Assembly (NCBI GenBank): GCA_021234155.1
Contig: JAJEKV010000002.1
Coordinates: 22,956,942 to 23,020,941, forward strand
Direction: 5' to 3'
Length of the DNA stretch: 64,000 nucleotides
Origin: Isoetes taiwanensis
Lineage: Eukaryota > Streptophyta > Lycopodiopsida > Isoetales > Isoetaceae
Shown here piece after piece: positions 51,976-64,000 of the stretch (position 1 is its first letter; each line of letters opens with the position of its first letter). The notes under the pieces were generated by a model, which worked only from the letters and a program-made list of their open reading frames with translations, had not been told where the DNA came from and made no database searches. The position numbers were made by a program, and so were the translations under genes.

Positions 51976-52272
51976 ATGCCTTTTCTATTCAATCTTATGG
52001 AACTGGCTCTTACAACAGTGAATGAATATGTGCCAATTCTGGATGATTTGTGTTGCGTGGATTTGGTTCTTGGACATCAAATTAATGAAGCCATCACAGG
52101 GAATCCAAGTCAACTAAGAAGAATAAGTCAGTCTTTAGGCTCAGCCTTAAAGGGAATTGTCTTTAATATCAATTTGGTGAGACAAGCTTTCTATATGCGA
52201 GAAGCTAAAAACATGTCATTCTTCAGCTTCATTCTTGGTAATCAAATGTATCTTTGTTTATATAAAATCTAG
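51976..52272 (+). CDS. Hypothetical 98-aa ORF
   Basis: ATG 51976 opens a 98-codon frame with protein-like composition (LALTTVNEYVPILDDLCCVD, NPSQLRRISQSLGSALKGIV) and a hydrophobic tail. I recognise no family. It could be one exon of a decayed gene: the run before SLGSALKG looks helical and unbiased. Neighbouring frames add nothing, and short pentamer-tailed repeats flank it on both sides. Low confidence that it is expressed. Confidence 0.25.
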   Translation: MPFLFNLMELALTTVNEYVPILDDLCCVDLVLGHQINEAITGNPSQLRRISQSLGSALKGIVFNINLVRQAFYMREAKNMSFFSFILGNQMYLCLYKI

Positions 52273-52401
52273 GGGTTTATATTGTTTATATTATGCTTTT
52301 ACTTCTGGCATTAGACATTTGCATTTTCAATTGCTCAGCCATCAGTAGTCACAATGAGCTCCTTTATACAAACTGGTCTATTATTCACTCTCTAATATCA
52401 T

Positions 52402-52535
52402 CATTCTACAAAGGTTTTTCCCTTGAAACTCTTTTAAGGCAGGGGTTTTTTAATCATGTAGTAATGGGTGTACGAGCCCATTGTATGGATTCCATGACCT
52501 ATTGGTGTCCAATGATGTGGCCTACTTTTAATAGA
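52402..52535 (+). mobile_element. Short retroposon relic sharing the GGTTTTTCCCTTGAAA module
   Basis: CTACAAAGGTTTTTCCCTTG, AGGCAGGGGTTTTTTAATC, TAGTAATGGGTGTACGAGCC, CATTGTATGGATTCCATGAC, CTATTGGTGTCC in order, as at 61957-62105 reversed. The pentamer tail is lost. Confidence 0.6.
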
Positions 52536-52926
52536 GATATACAATTCAACACATCTTGACATTTGGTGCTGATGGGACGCTGATAACCCTTCAAATTGAA
52601 CTTCAACAACATGTTGGAAATTTTTCTCACTAACCTTCGGATCCAAATTTATCACTAATGATTTTTAGAAGAGCGGCTACGTCATTGATCTAGTATTTCT
52701 TGGTGATTATCCTGCTTCGAATTTTATGATGCCTATTGCCTGAACATCATAATGCTCGTCTCCCCAAACCAGGATGATTACCGACGAATTTCAGAAGTAC
52801 TACTATGTCAATGACCCGTGATTCTTGATGCTTCGATCTTGCTTCGAACCTCAAAACACCCATTGCCTGAGTGTCATAATGGTCGTTGCCAGACTTATGC
52901 TCATCGAGCTCGTCCAATAAGCTTGC

Positions 52927-52951
52927 AAAAAAAAAAAAAAAAAAAAAAAAA
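52927..52951 (+). repeat. A25 homopolymer
   Basis: Uninterrupted run of 25 A. It may be a retroposon poly(A) tail; the preceding 200 bp contain duplicated CGAATTT/TTCGAA phrases but no identifiable element. Confidence 0.9.
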
Positions 52952-53060
52952 GGGGTGCTGAAGACGTGCTAAAATTTCACATTTTTGTACACCACTATTA
53001 AAAATAGAACTATGTAAAAGAGACTATTCTATTCTATTATATTATATTCTATTCTTATAT

Positions 53061-54077
53061 CATGGAGGTTTTTTTGACTAATGGGGCTATTTGTGCCCGC
53101 ATAGCGATGGGCTAAGGTTATATCCAGACCATTTGGTCTCCGTGAACGATAAAACTCAATTCAATTCATCTCTGGTACATTACATATATCACAAGAAGCC
53201 AATCCACTCTAAGTCGTGATCCCTTTATGCTAGGTGATGCTCCATGTGTTTGTATATTTAATGCAGCAGATTTAAGATCCCTACTATAGACTAATGTTGG
53301 CCAGTTTGAACCTATGACCTCAGAGTGGCAAAATTTAAAGCTTCCACGACTAGACTTCATATTGGTCTTAATCGAATTCATGACCTCAAATGTGGCTAGC
53401 TTAAGGTTCTACAAGTGAACAAAGCCCTGAAGGGCATAAAATTCATTTTTATGGTATACCGTATATTGGCAATATCCCTTGGGGCATAGGAAGGAATCCT
53501 TTCTAGAGCTTATATTTTTTTCTAATACACTTCAAAATCAAGTATTTAAGTTCTTCCTCACAAGCTCAACATTGCGGCATGTAGGTGGGATAATGAGGGA
53601 AGGGGATCTATGGAATATATGAGTGTTGCCAACCGAAGCTATGTATGAGTGTTGCCAATTGACGCTTTATGACAGTCAGAGCAAGGTATACTGTCTATAT
53701 TAACTAGCCTTTTAAATATGCTTTCATAGAGTCTTCGGGTGGTTGTTTTAACATCGCACATCTAGAGATGCTACAATAGCATGCACTGTTATATCCATCA
53801 CAAAGGCATATTGATCTTTGCTTGTTTCTTGGTAAACTCATTACCATCAAGTTTTTTTCCTCAAAAATCTTATAAGGTGGGGTTTTTTAATCCTACATAG
53901 TCATGAGCTTATTGTATACTTTGTAGTATTAGGTTATCATTGGTCTTGTGGGTAAAAGTCAAATCAATTTAATTAAATTCTTATCTTAAACATTCATATG
54001 TCAATGCAATGGCAAAACGCAATTTACACGATCTAGACAAGTAATGGTAGTAGTATGTCGTGCTCATCTTATTGTGA
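53061..54077. repeat. Direct duplication of about 1.02 kb, copy 1
   Basis: It matches 55057-56073 at an offset of 1996 bp with only a handful of differences (for example AAAACGCAATT versus AAAAAGGAATT near the end). It contains a pentamer-rich start, an AATTC-tail-like box (CTCAATTCAATTCATCTC) and the TTAAGGTGGGGTTTTTTAATCC-type module near 53870. Confidence 0.92.
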
Positions 54078-55045
54078 AATTAGACATAGCAATAGCAAAT
54101 TGGAATGCCCCACACCTTCAGTGCATGACATCTTCCATGTTTGTCATGTTCGGTCAGAAGCCTATTATATGTCAATTACATTCTTTGATAGCAAGTTATC
54201 ATATTATCGACCCAAAATTTTGGGAGTTAGATTGGTGGTCAGTTACTATATCCAATGAGAAATGTAGGACCCGAAGCATACATTCGTCTTGATATCCCAT
54301 TCGAAAATGTGATGACATTGCAAAACTTTCTTGAAAAAGAATGGATGCCATGCCTACTCCCAAATGAATATAATATCTAAATGCTACAATATGCAAAATT
54401 CTTACTCTTATTTTTCTTACAACAATGCTGGTAAAGATAGTATCTAAGGTAAGTCCTGAAACTTAAAGAGTTTATATTAATTGTGACATTGATCTAGTGC
54501 TTAGACCATTGGGTTTCAATTGGAACTAATAGGTTTAAAGTCCATTGACCATTAGCTTGGGCCCACTTACATTTAGAACCCATTAACCATTACTGAATTG
54601 GGTGAAGAGCGCCGGGGGTGTGCATTTTTTACTTCATCGTATCATTATCCATCAAAAATTGTGACATCTTAACTGACAAAAAGATCTTAGCATGGATCAT
54701 ATTCTCAAAGCGTCAGTTACATAGCATGATGGCATAAGGAAACATAAAAACTAGCTTGCATTTTCATGTTATACACCGATGCACAGATAGACAATAGTAA
54801 TTAACATCTTATAGGTTCCTCATTTACTTAAAGCAATGGAGCATGCGTGGACTTTGGTGTTAAGAAGTATTCTAAAAACAAGTTGGCAATGGAGCATGAG
54901 TGGACTTTGGTGTTAAGAATTATTCTAAAAACAAGTCGGCAATTGAGCATGAGTGGACTTTACAAGTTGGCAAAGATGAGAGGCCCAAAGTGGCCAAGTG
55001 AGTAGGTCAATTATTGGGACATTTTAGAAAACAAGGTGCAATTGA
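53960..55045. repeat. Dispersed repeat X, copy 2 (inverted, without insertions)
   Basis: It matches 30026-28240 in reverse. It lacks the Helentron-like insertion (empty site near 54400) and shows the unoccupied Helitron target near 53960, so it records the ancestral state. Confidence 0.85.
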
Positions 55046-55056
55046 CTCAATTGGAC

Positions 55057-56073
55057 AATGGAGGTTTTTTTTACTAACGGGCCTATTTGTGCCTGCATAG
55101 CGATGGGCTAAGGTTATATCCAGACCATTTGGTCTCCGTGAACGATAAAACTCAATTCAATTCATCTCTGGTACATTACATATATCACAAGAAGCCAATC
55201 CACTCTAAGTCGTGATCCCTTTATGCTAGGTGATGCTCCATGTGTTTGTATATTTAATGCAGCAGATTTAAGATCCCTACTATAGACTAATGTTGGCCAG
55301 TTTGAACCTATGACCTCAGAGTGGCAAAATTTAAAGCTTCCACGACTAGACTTCATATTGGTCTTAATCGAATTCATGACCTCAAATGTGGCTAGCTTAA
55401 GGTTCTACAAGTGAACAAAGCCCTGAAGGGCATAAAATTCATTTTTATGGTATACCGTATATTGGCAATATCCCTTGGGGCATAGGAAAGAATCCTTTCT
55501 AGAGCTTATATTTTTTTCTAATACACTTCAAAATCAAGTATTTAAGTTCTTCCTCACAAGCTCAACATTGCGGCATGTAGGTGGGATAATGAGGGAAGGG
55601 GATCTATGGAATATATGAGTGTTGCCAACCGAAGCTATGTATGAGTGTTGCCAATTGACGCTTTATGACAGTCAGAGCAAGGTATACTGTCTATATTAAC
55701 TAGCCTTTTAAATATGCTTTCATAGAGTCTTCGGGTGGTTGTTTTAACATCGCACATCTAGAGATGCTACAATAGCATGCACTGTTATATCCATCACAAA
55801 GGCATATTGATCTTTGCTTGTTTCTTGGTAAACTCATTACCATCAAGTTTTTTTCCTCAAAAATCTTATAAGGTGGGGTTTTTTAATCCTACATAGTCAT
55901 GAGCTTATTGTATACTTTGTAGTATTAGGTTATCATTGGTCTTGTGGGTAAAAGTCAAATCAATTTAATTAAATTCTTATCTTAAACATTCATATGTCAA
56001 TGCAATGGCAAAAAGGAATTTACACGATCTAGACAAGTAATGGTAGTAGTATGTCGTGCTCATCTTATTGTGA
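55057..56073. repeat. Direct duplication of about 1.02 kb, copy 2
   Basis: Near-identical to 53061-54077. It ends abruptly after CTCATCTTATTGTGA, where a T run and (TA)n begin, so the second unit is truncated. Confidence 0.92.
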
Positions 56074-56089
56074 TTTTTTTTTTATATAT

Positions 56090-58639
56090 ATATATAAATG
56101 ATTGCATTTGTTTCCTAGACGTGAGCTCTCACATGGGGAAACATTGAAATAATATCTGTTTAGTCATAGGCAACTATGCGCCAGTTTTTATCTAGTCCAG
56201 CTGGATAAAATTATATTTGAGAAGCGAAACTTTCTCAATGACTAAGAAGATAGTATATTTATGAAATACGGATTTGGCCATAAATAATGGAGGACAGATC
56301 TGAGGTTTACCTCACAGTTGGCCTTGTATTAAAAATAGAATTTAAAACTTACCTTAGGCTGTGGTCCATTTTTGAAAAAGGAAAAAGAAAGGGATATTTG
56401 TTGCATAAGGTATTCTTAGGGTTTGCGCCCAAGAAGGGCAAGCCGTCCAAAGAAAATAGGCCAGCGTCTGCCGTCTGCCATTTGATCTGATCAATGTGTC
56501 TCAGCGCTTGATATTTCGAAATATCTTCTCCATCTATAATATCATTTCGGATTGTGGTCCTTCAAGGACCATTTCGGCCTTGTTGTAAGCAGCCAACAGT
56601 TTACGGCTTCATCTTGAACTGGTAGATCTTAAGATTTTGAGGCTTCTGGATGCTTTTTCCATCTCTAAACTAGATTCTTGAGATGATTTCGGATTTTTGG
56701 GCTTCCAAGAGCAATTTCGGCTCTTCTGTCGTATAATTTTTAATTGCTTATCCCGTTTTTTCAAGCAGAGCAGTCTTGTGATGCATATATTGATCACGGA
56801 AGACAAGAGAAATATTATATCAAATAGGATGGCATTTATTACAAGTGCAAGGGATGTACCTGTTTCCAGGATAGAGATAGCAAGATTATGGCGGAAGCAC
56901 CAATCTATGGCTAATTCTAAGCAAGACGAACTTCAGGTGACAGGTCCTGCTTAGTCTACTTTTTCTTAACAGATGGAATATTGTAGAAGATTTACAAGCA
57001 GCAATTTAATTATTGTTAGTATAAATGCTTTAATGTGGCATGTGATTCACCATTACGCAAGGTGGAGCTATCCTGCTCATTGGAAAGGATATTACGACTG
57101 CGAAAATAGGAGTTTTGCATGAAGCAGACCCTAACAAACTGAGTTTGTTTTGTTGCATATGGGTCTTTCTGACTAAAGTTTGATACAGGAGCAGCTTAAT
57201 GGCTGGAATATAACATCTTAAATAGATCTCTAATTTTTTTAAAATAGGTTCGTGAATTACTAAGCCTATTCTTAACTATATGAGTAGAAAATTGGCCAAT
57301 AGGACTCATATGGATGCAGCTTACAGGCCAGTACGATGTAAAAAATGAAACACTTGTAATAAATTAATAATCTGCTTTAATGTAGTTCTGATATGGATCA
57401 TAAGATTAGGAAGCCACTTTGTTTAAGTATTTTGCTGTTACTATTCGCTGAATATGGACTATCTGGACTGTACATACTAAGTAGATCATCAGATATCAAG
57501 AGCAAAGGGTACATTATGATGGGCGAAGAGCCAAGAATCACCTGATGTACCTTTTGGCCCTTGGGTCGTTACCGAGTTTATCGCTAACGTTCTCATGATT
57601 GGCTGCAGGTACGTGGTGATTCTTCTCCTAATGTATCTTCTTTGTTGTTATGGTGTTTGGTTGATCGAAACGGATGTATTGGTCTAAGATAACTACACTA
57701 AAAGATGAGTTGATTCAGCAATGATAATATACTCAAATTTTGGACATATTTCTGACAAAAACCATGGCAAAGGGTATTTGCACATATGGTAAAGCCTGGA
57801 ATATTTTTTGTTATACAATTGGGCGTGCTGTAGCACTAGTGAATGGAAATGTAGAACATATATACAGTAAAGCTCGCACAGCTTGCAGGTATGTTGGCCA
57901 TCCTTAATATATTTTATGATCGGATGTTTATGAGGACAGCAAGGTTTTCCCTTTTTTTCAAATGATAAATCAAATACAGGAATCATTTTACAAGTGTATT
58001 AAATATCCTACAGGTATAAATGTGTTTAAGTCTCTAAAAATGGGTATGAATGTTTATGTACTACTGTACTAGAGATGAGTAAGGGAATATAATCCAGATG
58101 TAATGTGAGAAATAGAGTATTCTGAGTTTTTTACTCATGTGATAAGAATGAAACAGGGTACTGTTGTAGATATGATAAAATAAAGCTTATAATACTGCCT
58201 AGGGTGTAATGATAAACAGGGGCAGAAATTCTTACCATTCGAAAGTTTAAATGGAACAGTCCCCATTGGTTAAATGACAAACTACTGCTGCATATAATCC
58301 TATGGGATAATGACCTTTATAAATATTGAAATAGATGACTATGAACTTCTGTGTTGCATGGAATAACTCTCACTTCTAGATTCATCGGACATGCAAACGT
58401 ATCTTTTTCTAGTTAGGAAGCTGTATACATAAACAGTCCCACATAATGTAGAAAGTATATGGCCTTTATATGATTTATGGTTTGCAAAAAGTTAATAGTT
58501 TAAGAACCTGTTATCCATGGATTGATGCACCAGACTATGATCTACTTGGTCATAGGATGGAATGATAAAGCTATGGAGGGATTGACCGAAATAGTTTGAT
58601 GTGTTAGTAGGATTGTTGTCCAAACTAGTTCTGTCCGGG
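56090..58639. repeat. Tandem unit 0 (diverged)
   Basis: It shares with the following two units the start (GTGAGCTCTCACATGGGGAAACATT versus GTGAGCTCTGAGATGGTAAACATT, shortened), the exon-like box GTACCTTTTGGCCC and GGCTGCAGGTACG (57550-57617), and the end GGAATGATAAAGCTATGGAG then GGGATTGACC. Several ORFs of 60-85 codons (56287, 56697) have no family I recognise. Confidence 0.55.
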
Positions 58640-61606
58640 TTTTTTTTTATTATTGATTAAAGCTTGCTTCTTGAATGTGAGCTCTGAGATGGTAAACATT
58701 ATGTAATATTGGTTGTATACCACTAGCAACTTAAATGGAAGCAAGGGCAATGGGTATACCTTGCAAGATTGGAAACATATGAAAAAACAGATGTATTAAC
58801 TGTTTGAGCATTGTGTGAGCGGGGACCTTTCACATTCTTTTCCTCGATGCGTATGAAAATTAGTGAGGTGAACTGGCATATGCATTTGAGCAGTAAGTCT
58901 TATGTATACTAAAAATACAACAAAGTACCTTCTTTATGAGCCTGTGACATTTGAGAATAAATGGCAAGTTGCTACCATTAATGCTAATGTCAAGGACAAA
59001 ACCCTTTGGATGGTTATTGTCCCACCAAGAATCCGCGAACAATAGATTTACACTTAAAGGTGGCTTTTTTCAAAGCAAAAGTCGGGCCTCCAAAATTTAT
59101 TCAAGTCCCAATATTGACAAGAAGTCTTCCAAGGGGATATTTGACCATGGTAATTTCGCCTTAAGGGTTTCTGGAAACCCTAACGCGCCTATTCTCGCCA
59201 GTCAAGGCCGCCATTGTGCTACAAATAGGGCGTACGTTCTTGTTTTCGGCTTCCTACAAACAAGATACATGATTCATTGGTGCCAACAAATGATCTAAGA
59301 TCCAATTTTGAATTTACCTTGAAGTAACCGGGCTTGTGCTGGGCTAAAATTTGGGCATTTTTTCCATTTATCCATCCTATTTGTCGCTTCCCAAAGATAA
59401 GGAGATGCCTTCAAGTCAAAACAAGATGGTTCATTCGATCTATGGTTCATTCGGATATATGGAAATCGGAAGCAAAGATCTTCATATCCAATTCAGGTCT
59501 CAGAAATGACTAATCCGATATATATTTGGTTTGCTACTTGTTGCATTGCATTTCAATCCCGGTTTGAGAGGATGTTTTAAAGACACAAATTTATTTCCTC
59601 AAGCTCCAAGAATTAAATGCTAACATTTCCATTTGAGCTTTAGAATAAATGTTTGTTCGGGTTTATTATCAGCATGAAGTTCTTTTTAAATCAAAGCTTG
59701 ATGGATAATCCACATACATATCATGATACTCATTGTTCCAAGGGGAACTTTGATCGCGATAATGATTCAAAGGTGCATCTTCCTCGACGGGAAGTTGCCT
59801 TTTAAAACATCATGGACTGGTTATTTAGGATGTCTTTTGAATTCTAAATAATATGATTATCAAGCTTTAAGCTGAACCACAAGTTTCACATTTGATGGTA
59901 TATATTTGATGGTAAATCTAGTATGTCTAGATTACCATTTGCATTTAGTAGATTCCAGTTGTCTTTGTCACTAACACTAGCTAAGGACAAGAGGCTACAT
60001 TGGGTGAAGGGCGATAAGCCGAGAAAACCCAATGTACCTTTTGGCCCTGGCATCATTACCATATTCATGCTAATGTTTGCTTGTTTGGCTGCAGGTACGG
60101 ATTTTCTCCTCTCAATGTGGTTCTCTTGTCCTAGGTTTAAGTGTTTTGCATGGATGATGGAATCGAAATGATGGGATCGGGGTGCCAAGTTCAACTAGCT
60201 GCTCATCTTGGCGTACAAGAACTTCTATAGTGGCAGCAATTCAATGAGGTTTATCTGATAAAGGGAAGTAGCTTCATGATGTTTTAAGCAGGATAACTTA
60301 AATTGTTCTGTTATCTTAGCTGGATGCATAAGTTAATGCACTTATATTTAGTTTGAAACTTTGATATTTTAATCTAGATGGCTTTTTGCCATAGCTCATG
60401 TTCGATGCCTTGTGAGGTAATCTGTGCATTCTAAAAATGTATTTTATTTTTTTAAAGAAAGCATCTGGCTTCTTAATTTTGTAGTGCTAAGATTTACACG
60501 ACCAGATATATTGACCTTGAATGGTTTAGAAAATGATCATGTAATTAGTAATGCTGAAATTTTTAGTTCTAAAAAGGTGTAAGTACACAGCTGAACTAAG
60601 GCATGAACATGTATCATTTAAAGATCATGGAGAAAGTATGCCATCTTGGATTAGCTCCGTCCATGTATGGGATGATAAGACTATGGAGGGATTGACCAAA
60701 GTAGTCTGAGGTGCTAGTAGGGTTGTTGCCTGGACTAGTTCTGTCAGGGTTTTTTTAGATATTTCATTTCATTGGTTTTACCAGTGTCATATCTCTCCAT
60801 GTTATATTAAATGAGCAAAACTCAACGATTAAACTCTTGGCATGGTGCATAACATTTATGGATGATGCTAATATTTTCACTTTATTGTGTCTACACAGGA
60901 CACATATATAGTACACACAAGATGCTCAAGTTGATGCTGAAGTTGAGGGCTCCTGCAGTGGAATAAAATTACTAAAAGGCCAGAATGATATTCTGTCATA
61001 AAGCACATACAATGCCATTTGCCATTGTTGCTTATCAAAATATGCCACACTAGATACATTTACAGAACACAAAGGATACTCAAGTTGAGTATTCATGTGA
61101 ATGTATTCCAGGAAAATAGAAATGATATGTGCCACAATCTGAAATGAGAACTCATTAGAGTTGGCAATACCAGAAGGGCTATACTGGGTTGTATGTGATT
61201 GACAGAACAACTCTGTTACTATTTGAGAGTAAAAGGACCGGAAAGAAAGCGAATGATATATTCTGTCATAAAGCATTATTGCCACTTAGCATGGTCATCT
61301 TCCAAATGTGCCACATGGCGCCATTAAAATTTAAATGACTATGCATCAAATACATATGGCAAGCCATCTCATGGCATCAAGTATGAGACTGGCACTTTGT
61401 GCAAATTCTGGAAGAGTTAATCAAGGTAACTTTTAACACCTCTTTCTTTCGGCTTCCTTTTGATCATACAGGAAGAATATTACTTACGACATATTGTGAT
61501 TATAGGATAGTGCAAGACCCTTACTGTAATGGTAGGGTCTTGCCCATACTATGATTACAGTACGGACTTGAAGAGGTCTGCCACTATCCTACGGTTGGAG
61601 GTAGGA
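58640..61606. repeat. Tandem unit 1
   Basis: Matches 61607-64000 closely. It includes a possible coding segment (59923-60171, plus) reading RLHWVKGDKPRKPNVPFGPG then a hydrophobic IITIFMLMFACLAA stretch and FSCPRFKCFAW. It has a private 180-bp insertion at about 59052-59232 and a private stretch at 60900-61600 with no recognised gene. A box like the start of unit 0/1 ends (ACTATGGAGGGATTGACC) recurs at about 60680. Confidence 0.75.
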
Positions 61607-64000
61607 TTTTTTTTTATTATTGATTAAAGCTTGCTTCTTGAACGTGAGCTCTGAGATGGTAAACATTATGTAATATTGGTTGTATACCACTAGCAACTTA
61701 AATGGAAGCAAGGGCAATGGGTATACCTTGCAAGATTGGAAACATATGAACAAACAGATGTATTAACTGTTTGAGCATTGTGTGAGCGGGGGCCTTTCAC
61801 ATTCTTCTGATGCAGATGAAAATTAGTGAGGTGAACTGGCATATGCATTTGAGCAGAAGTCTTATGTATACTAAAAATACAACAAAGTACCTTCTTTATG
61901 AGCCCAGGACATTTGAGAATAAATGGCAAGTTGCTACCATTAATGCTAATGTCAAGGAATAGAATAGAATAGAATAGTTTTTTTAACGTCCACGGAGACC
62001 AATAGGTCATGGGACCCATACAATGGGCTAGTACAATCATTACTACTAGGATTAAAAACCCCCTGCCTCGAAAGGTTTTCAAGGGAAAAACCTTTGCAGT
62101 AATGATGATACGAGACAAACATGGATAATGACTACTGAGGGCTCAGTAATTGCAGATGTTTATCTAGAACCTCAAGTATGTATAATGCCAAGTCATGCAC
62201 AGATGGTGCTCTGAGAAGTTGTGGAAGCGTGGAATGGAATGCTAAGGTCAAAAAATTATTCCGGACTATCTCAAAAGCAGGGCAAAAACCCTTTGGATGG
62301 TTATTGTCTGACCAAGAATCTGCAACAATAGATTTACACTTAAAGGTGGCTCTTGTTTTCGGCTTCCTACAAACAAGATACATGATTCACTGGTGCCAAC
62401 AAATGATCTAAGATCCAATTTCGGAATTTACCTTGAAGTAACCGAAGCTTGTGCTACAGCCTATCCATCCTATTTGCTGCTCCTAGCATAAGGAGATGCC
62501 TTCTGAAGTCAAAACAGTATGGTTCATTCGGATCTATGGTTCATTCGGATATATGGAAATCTGTGAAGCAAAGATCTTCAAATCCAATTCAGGTTTGTAA
62601 ATGACTAATCCGATATATATTTGGTTTGCTACTTGTTGCATTGCATTTCAATCCCGGTTTGAGAGGATGTTTTAAAGACACAGCTATTTCTTGAAGCTCC
62701 AAGAATTAAATGCTAACATTTCCATTTGAGCTTTAGAATAAATGTTTGTTCTGGTTTATTATCAGCATGAAGTTCTTTTAAATCAAAGCTTGGATGGATA
62801 ATCCACATACATATCACAGATACTCATTGTTCCAAGGGGAACTTTGACTGCATAATGATTCAAAGGTGCATCTTCTGATCGGGAAGTTGCCTTTTAAAAC
62901 ATCATGGACTGGGTAACAACAGCTATTTAGGATGTCTTTTTGAATTCTAAATAATATGATTACTGAAGCTTTAAGCTGAACCACAAGTTTCACATTTGAT
63001 GGTATATATTTGATGGTAAATCTAGTATGTCTAGATTACCATTTGCATTTAGTAGATTCCAGTTTGTCTTTGTCACTAACACTAGCTAAGGACAAGAGGC
63101 TACATTGGGTGAAGGGCGATAAGCCGAGAAAACCCAATGTACCTTTTGGCCCTGGCATCATTACCATATTCATGCTAATGTTTGCTTGTTTGGCTGCATG
63201 TACGGATTTTCTCCTCTCAATGTGGTTCTCTTGTCCTAGGTTTAAGTGTTTTGCATGGATGATGGAATCGAAATGATGGGATCGGGGTGCCAAGTTCAAC
63301 TAGCTGCTCATCTTGGCGTACAAGAACTTCTATAGTGGCAGCAATTCAATGAGGTTTATCTGATAAAGGGAAGTAGCTTCATGATGTTTTAAGCAGGATA
63401 ACTTAAATTGTTCTGTTATCTTAGCTGGATGCATAAGTTAATGCACTTATATTTAGTTTGAAACTTTGATATTTTAATCTAGATGGCTTTTTGCCATAGC
63501 TCATGTTCGATGCCTTGAGAGGTAATCTGTGCATTCTAAAAATGTATTTTATTTTTTTAAAGAAAGCATCTGGCTTCTTAATTTTGTAGTGCTAAGATTT
63601 ACACGACCAGATATATTGACCTTGAATGGTTTAGAAAATGATCATGTAATTAGTAATGCTGAAATTTTTAGTTCTAAAAAGGTGTAAGTACACAGCTGAA
63701 CTAAGGCATGAACATGTATCATTTAAAGATCATGGAGAAAGTATGCCATCTTGGATTAGCTCCGTCCATGTATGGGATGATAAGACTATGGAGGGATTGA
63801 CCAAAGTAGTCTGAGGTGCTAGTAGGGTTGTTGCCTGGACTAGTTCTGTCAGGGTTTTTTTAGATATTTCATTTCATTGGTTTTACCAGTTGTCATATCT
63901 CTCCATGTTATATTAAATGAGCAAAACTCAACGATTAAACTCTTGGCATGGTGCATAACATTTATGGATGATGCTAATATTTTCACTTTATTGTGTCTAC
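61607..64000. repeat. Tandem unit 2 (runs off the window)
   Basis: Near copy of unit 1 with small indels. It carries its own insertion of about 325 bp at 61957-62280 that includes the pentamer-tailed retroposon. The exon-like segment is repeated at 63010-63276, with GCTGCATGTACG in place of GCTGCAGGTACG. Confidence 0.8.
61957..62105 (-). mobile_element. Pentamer-tailed short retroposon, best preserved copy
   Basis: Plus-strand order: GGAATAGAATAGAATAGAAT, TTTTTTTAACGTCCACGGAG, ACCAATAGGTCATGGGACCC, ATACAATGGGCTAGTACAAT, CATTACTACTAGGATTAAAA, CCCCCTGCCTCGAAAGG, TTTTCAAGGGAAAAACC. On the minus strand this is a hairpin module followed by a short body and a TTCTA tail. The uninterrupted sister unit (58975-58998) shows it is an insertion, though extra sequence to 62280 came with it. 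Confidence 0.75.

Overview
The window looks like nuclear DNA of a land plant with a large, repeat-rich genome. The evidence is a chromodomain-bearing Ty3/gypsy element primed by initiator-Met tRNA, several APE-type LINEs, a Ty1/copia scrap, rolling-circle transposons, a tRNA-derived SINE, a decayed pentatricopeptide-repeat gene and two plant-style FCP1-like phosphatase genes. Codon signal is sparse and intergenic DNA is AT-rich. A seed-free vascular plant such as a fern would fit, but that is a guess; nothing here fixes the species.

The centrepiece is a family of Ty3/gypsy elements present twice. Element B (+ strand, 33361-45711) has LTRs, a perfect initiator-Met primer-binding site, a histone H3-like ORF, an uncharacterised ORF, gag, protease, reverse transcriptase/RNase H, integrase with a C-terminal chromodomain, and a polypurine tract. 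Element A (- strand, about 7731 down to 1191) is a diverged relative with the same 5' half in the same order, cut off inside gag. In both, the first ORF encodes the N-terminal H3 tail motif (ARTKQTARK in B, degenerate in A), a long charged linker, and an 89-residue C-terminal histone fold that aligns without gaps to canonical H3. The same ORF is bracketed in both elements by four copies of a roughly 65-nt hairpin, two before and two after, whose stems show compensatory changes. A retroelement that carries its own H3-like protein and also an integrase chromodomain is the system most worth following up.

Layout: 1-1190 LINE fragment; 1191-7731 element A; 7732-15690 mostly unannotated AT-rich DNA with small tandem duplications and one Helitron 3' end; 15700-16790 second copy of the first LINE; 17120-17530 PPR pseudogene broken by a TATTC microsatellite; 18155-22950 a nearly complete LINE (- strand) whose endonuclease is split by two tandem Helentron-like insertions; 22995-23167 copia scrap; 23280-23570 polypurine tract; 23677-24958 a segment bounded by matching palindromes; 27170-27841 phosphatase gene 1; 28240-30026 a repeat (with a third Helentron-like insertion) whose inverted empty copy lies at 53960-55045; 30027 Helitron end; 30820-31425 SINE head and a CCGTAGGATC repeat; 33322-45711 element B and the end of a tandem neighbour; 46658-48190 LINE fragment with an AGAAT/TTCTA tail; 49088-49400 zf-RVT scrap; 49910-50581 phosphatase gene 2; 53061-56073 a direct duplication; 56090-64000 three tandem diverged units.

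Only the two phosphatase ORFs look like intact ordinary genes. All transposon coding regions seen here are damaged (stops, frameshifts, a lost RT catalytic segment, a lost LINE catalytic Asp), so these copies are probably immobile. The histone fold itself is nevertheless open in both elements.
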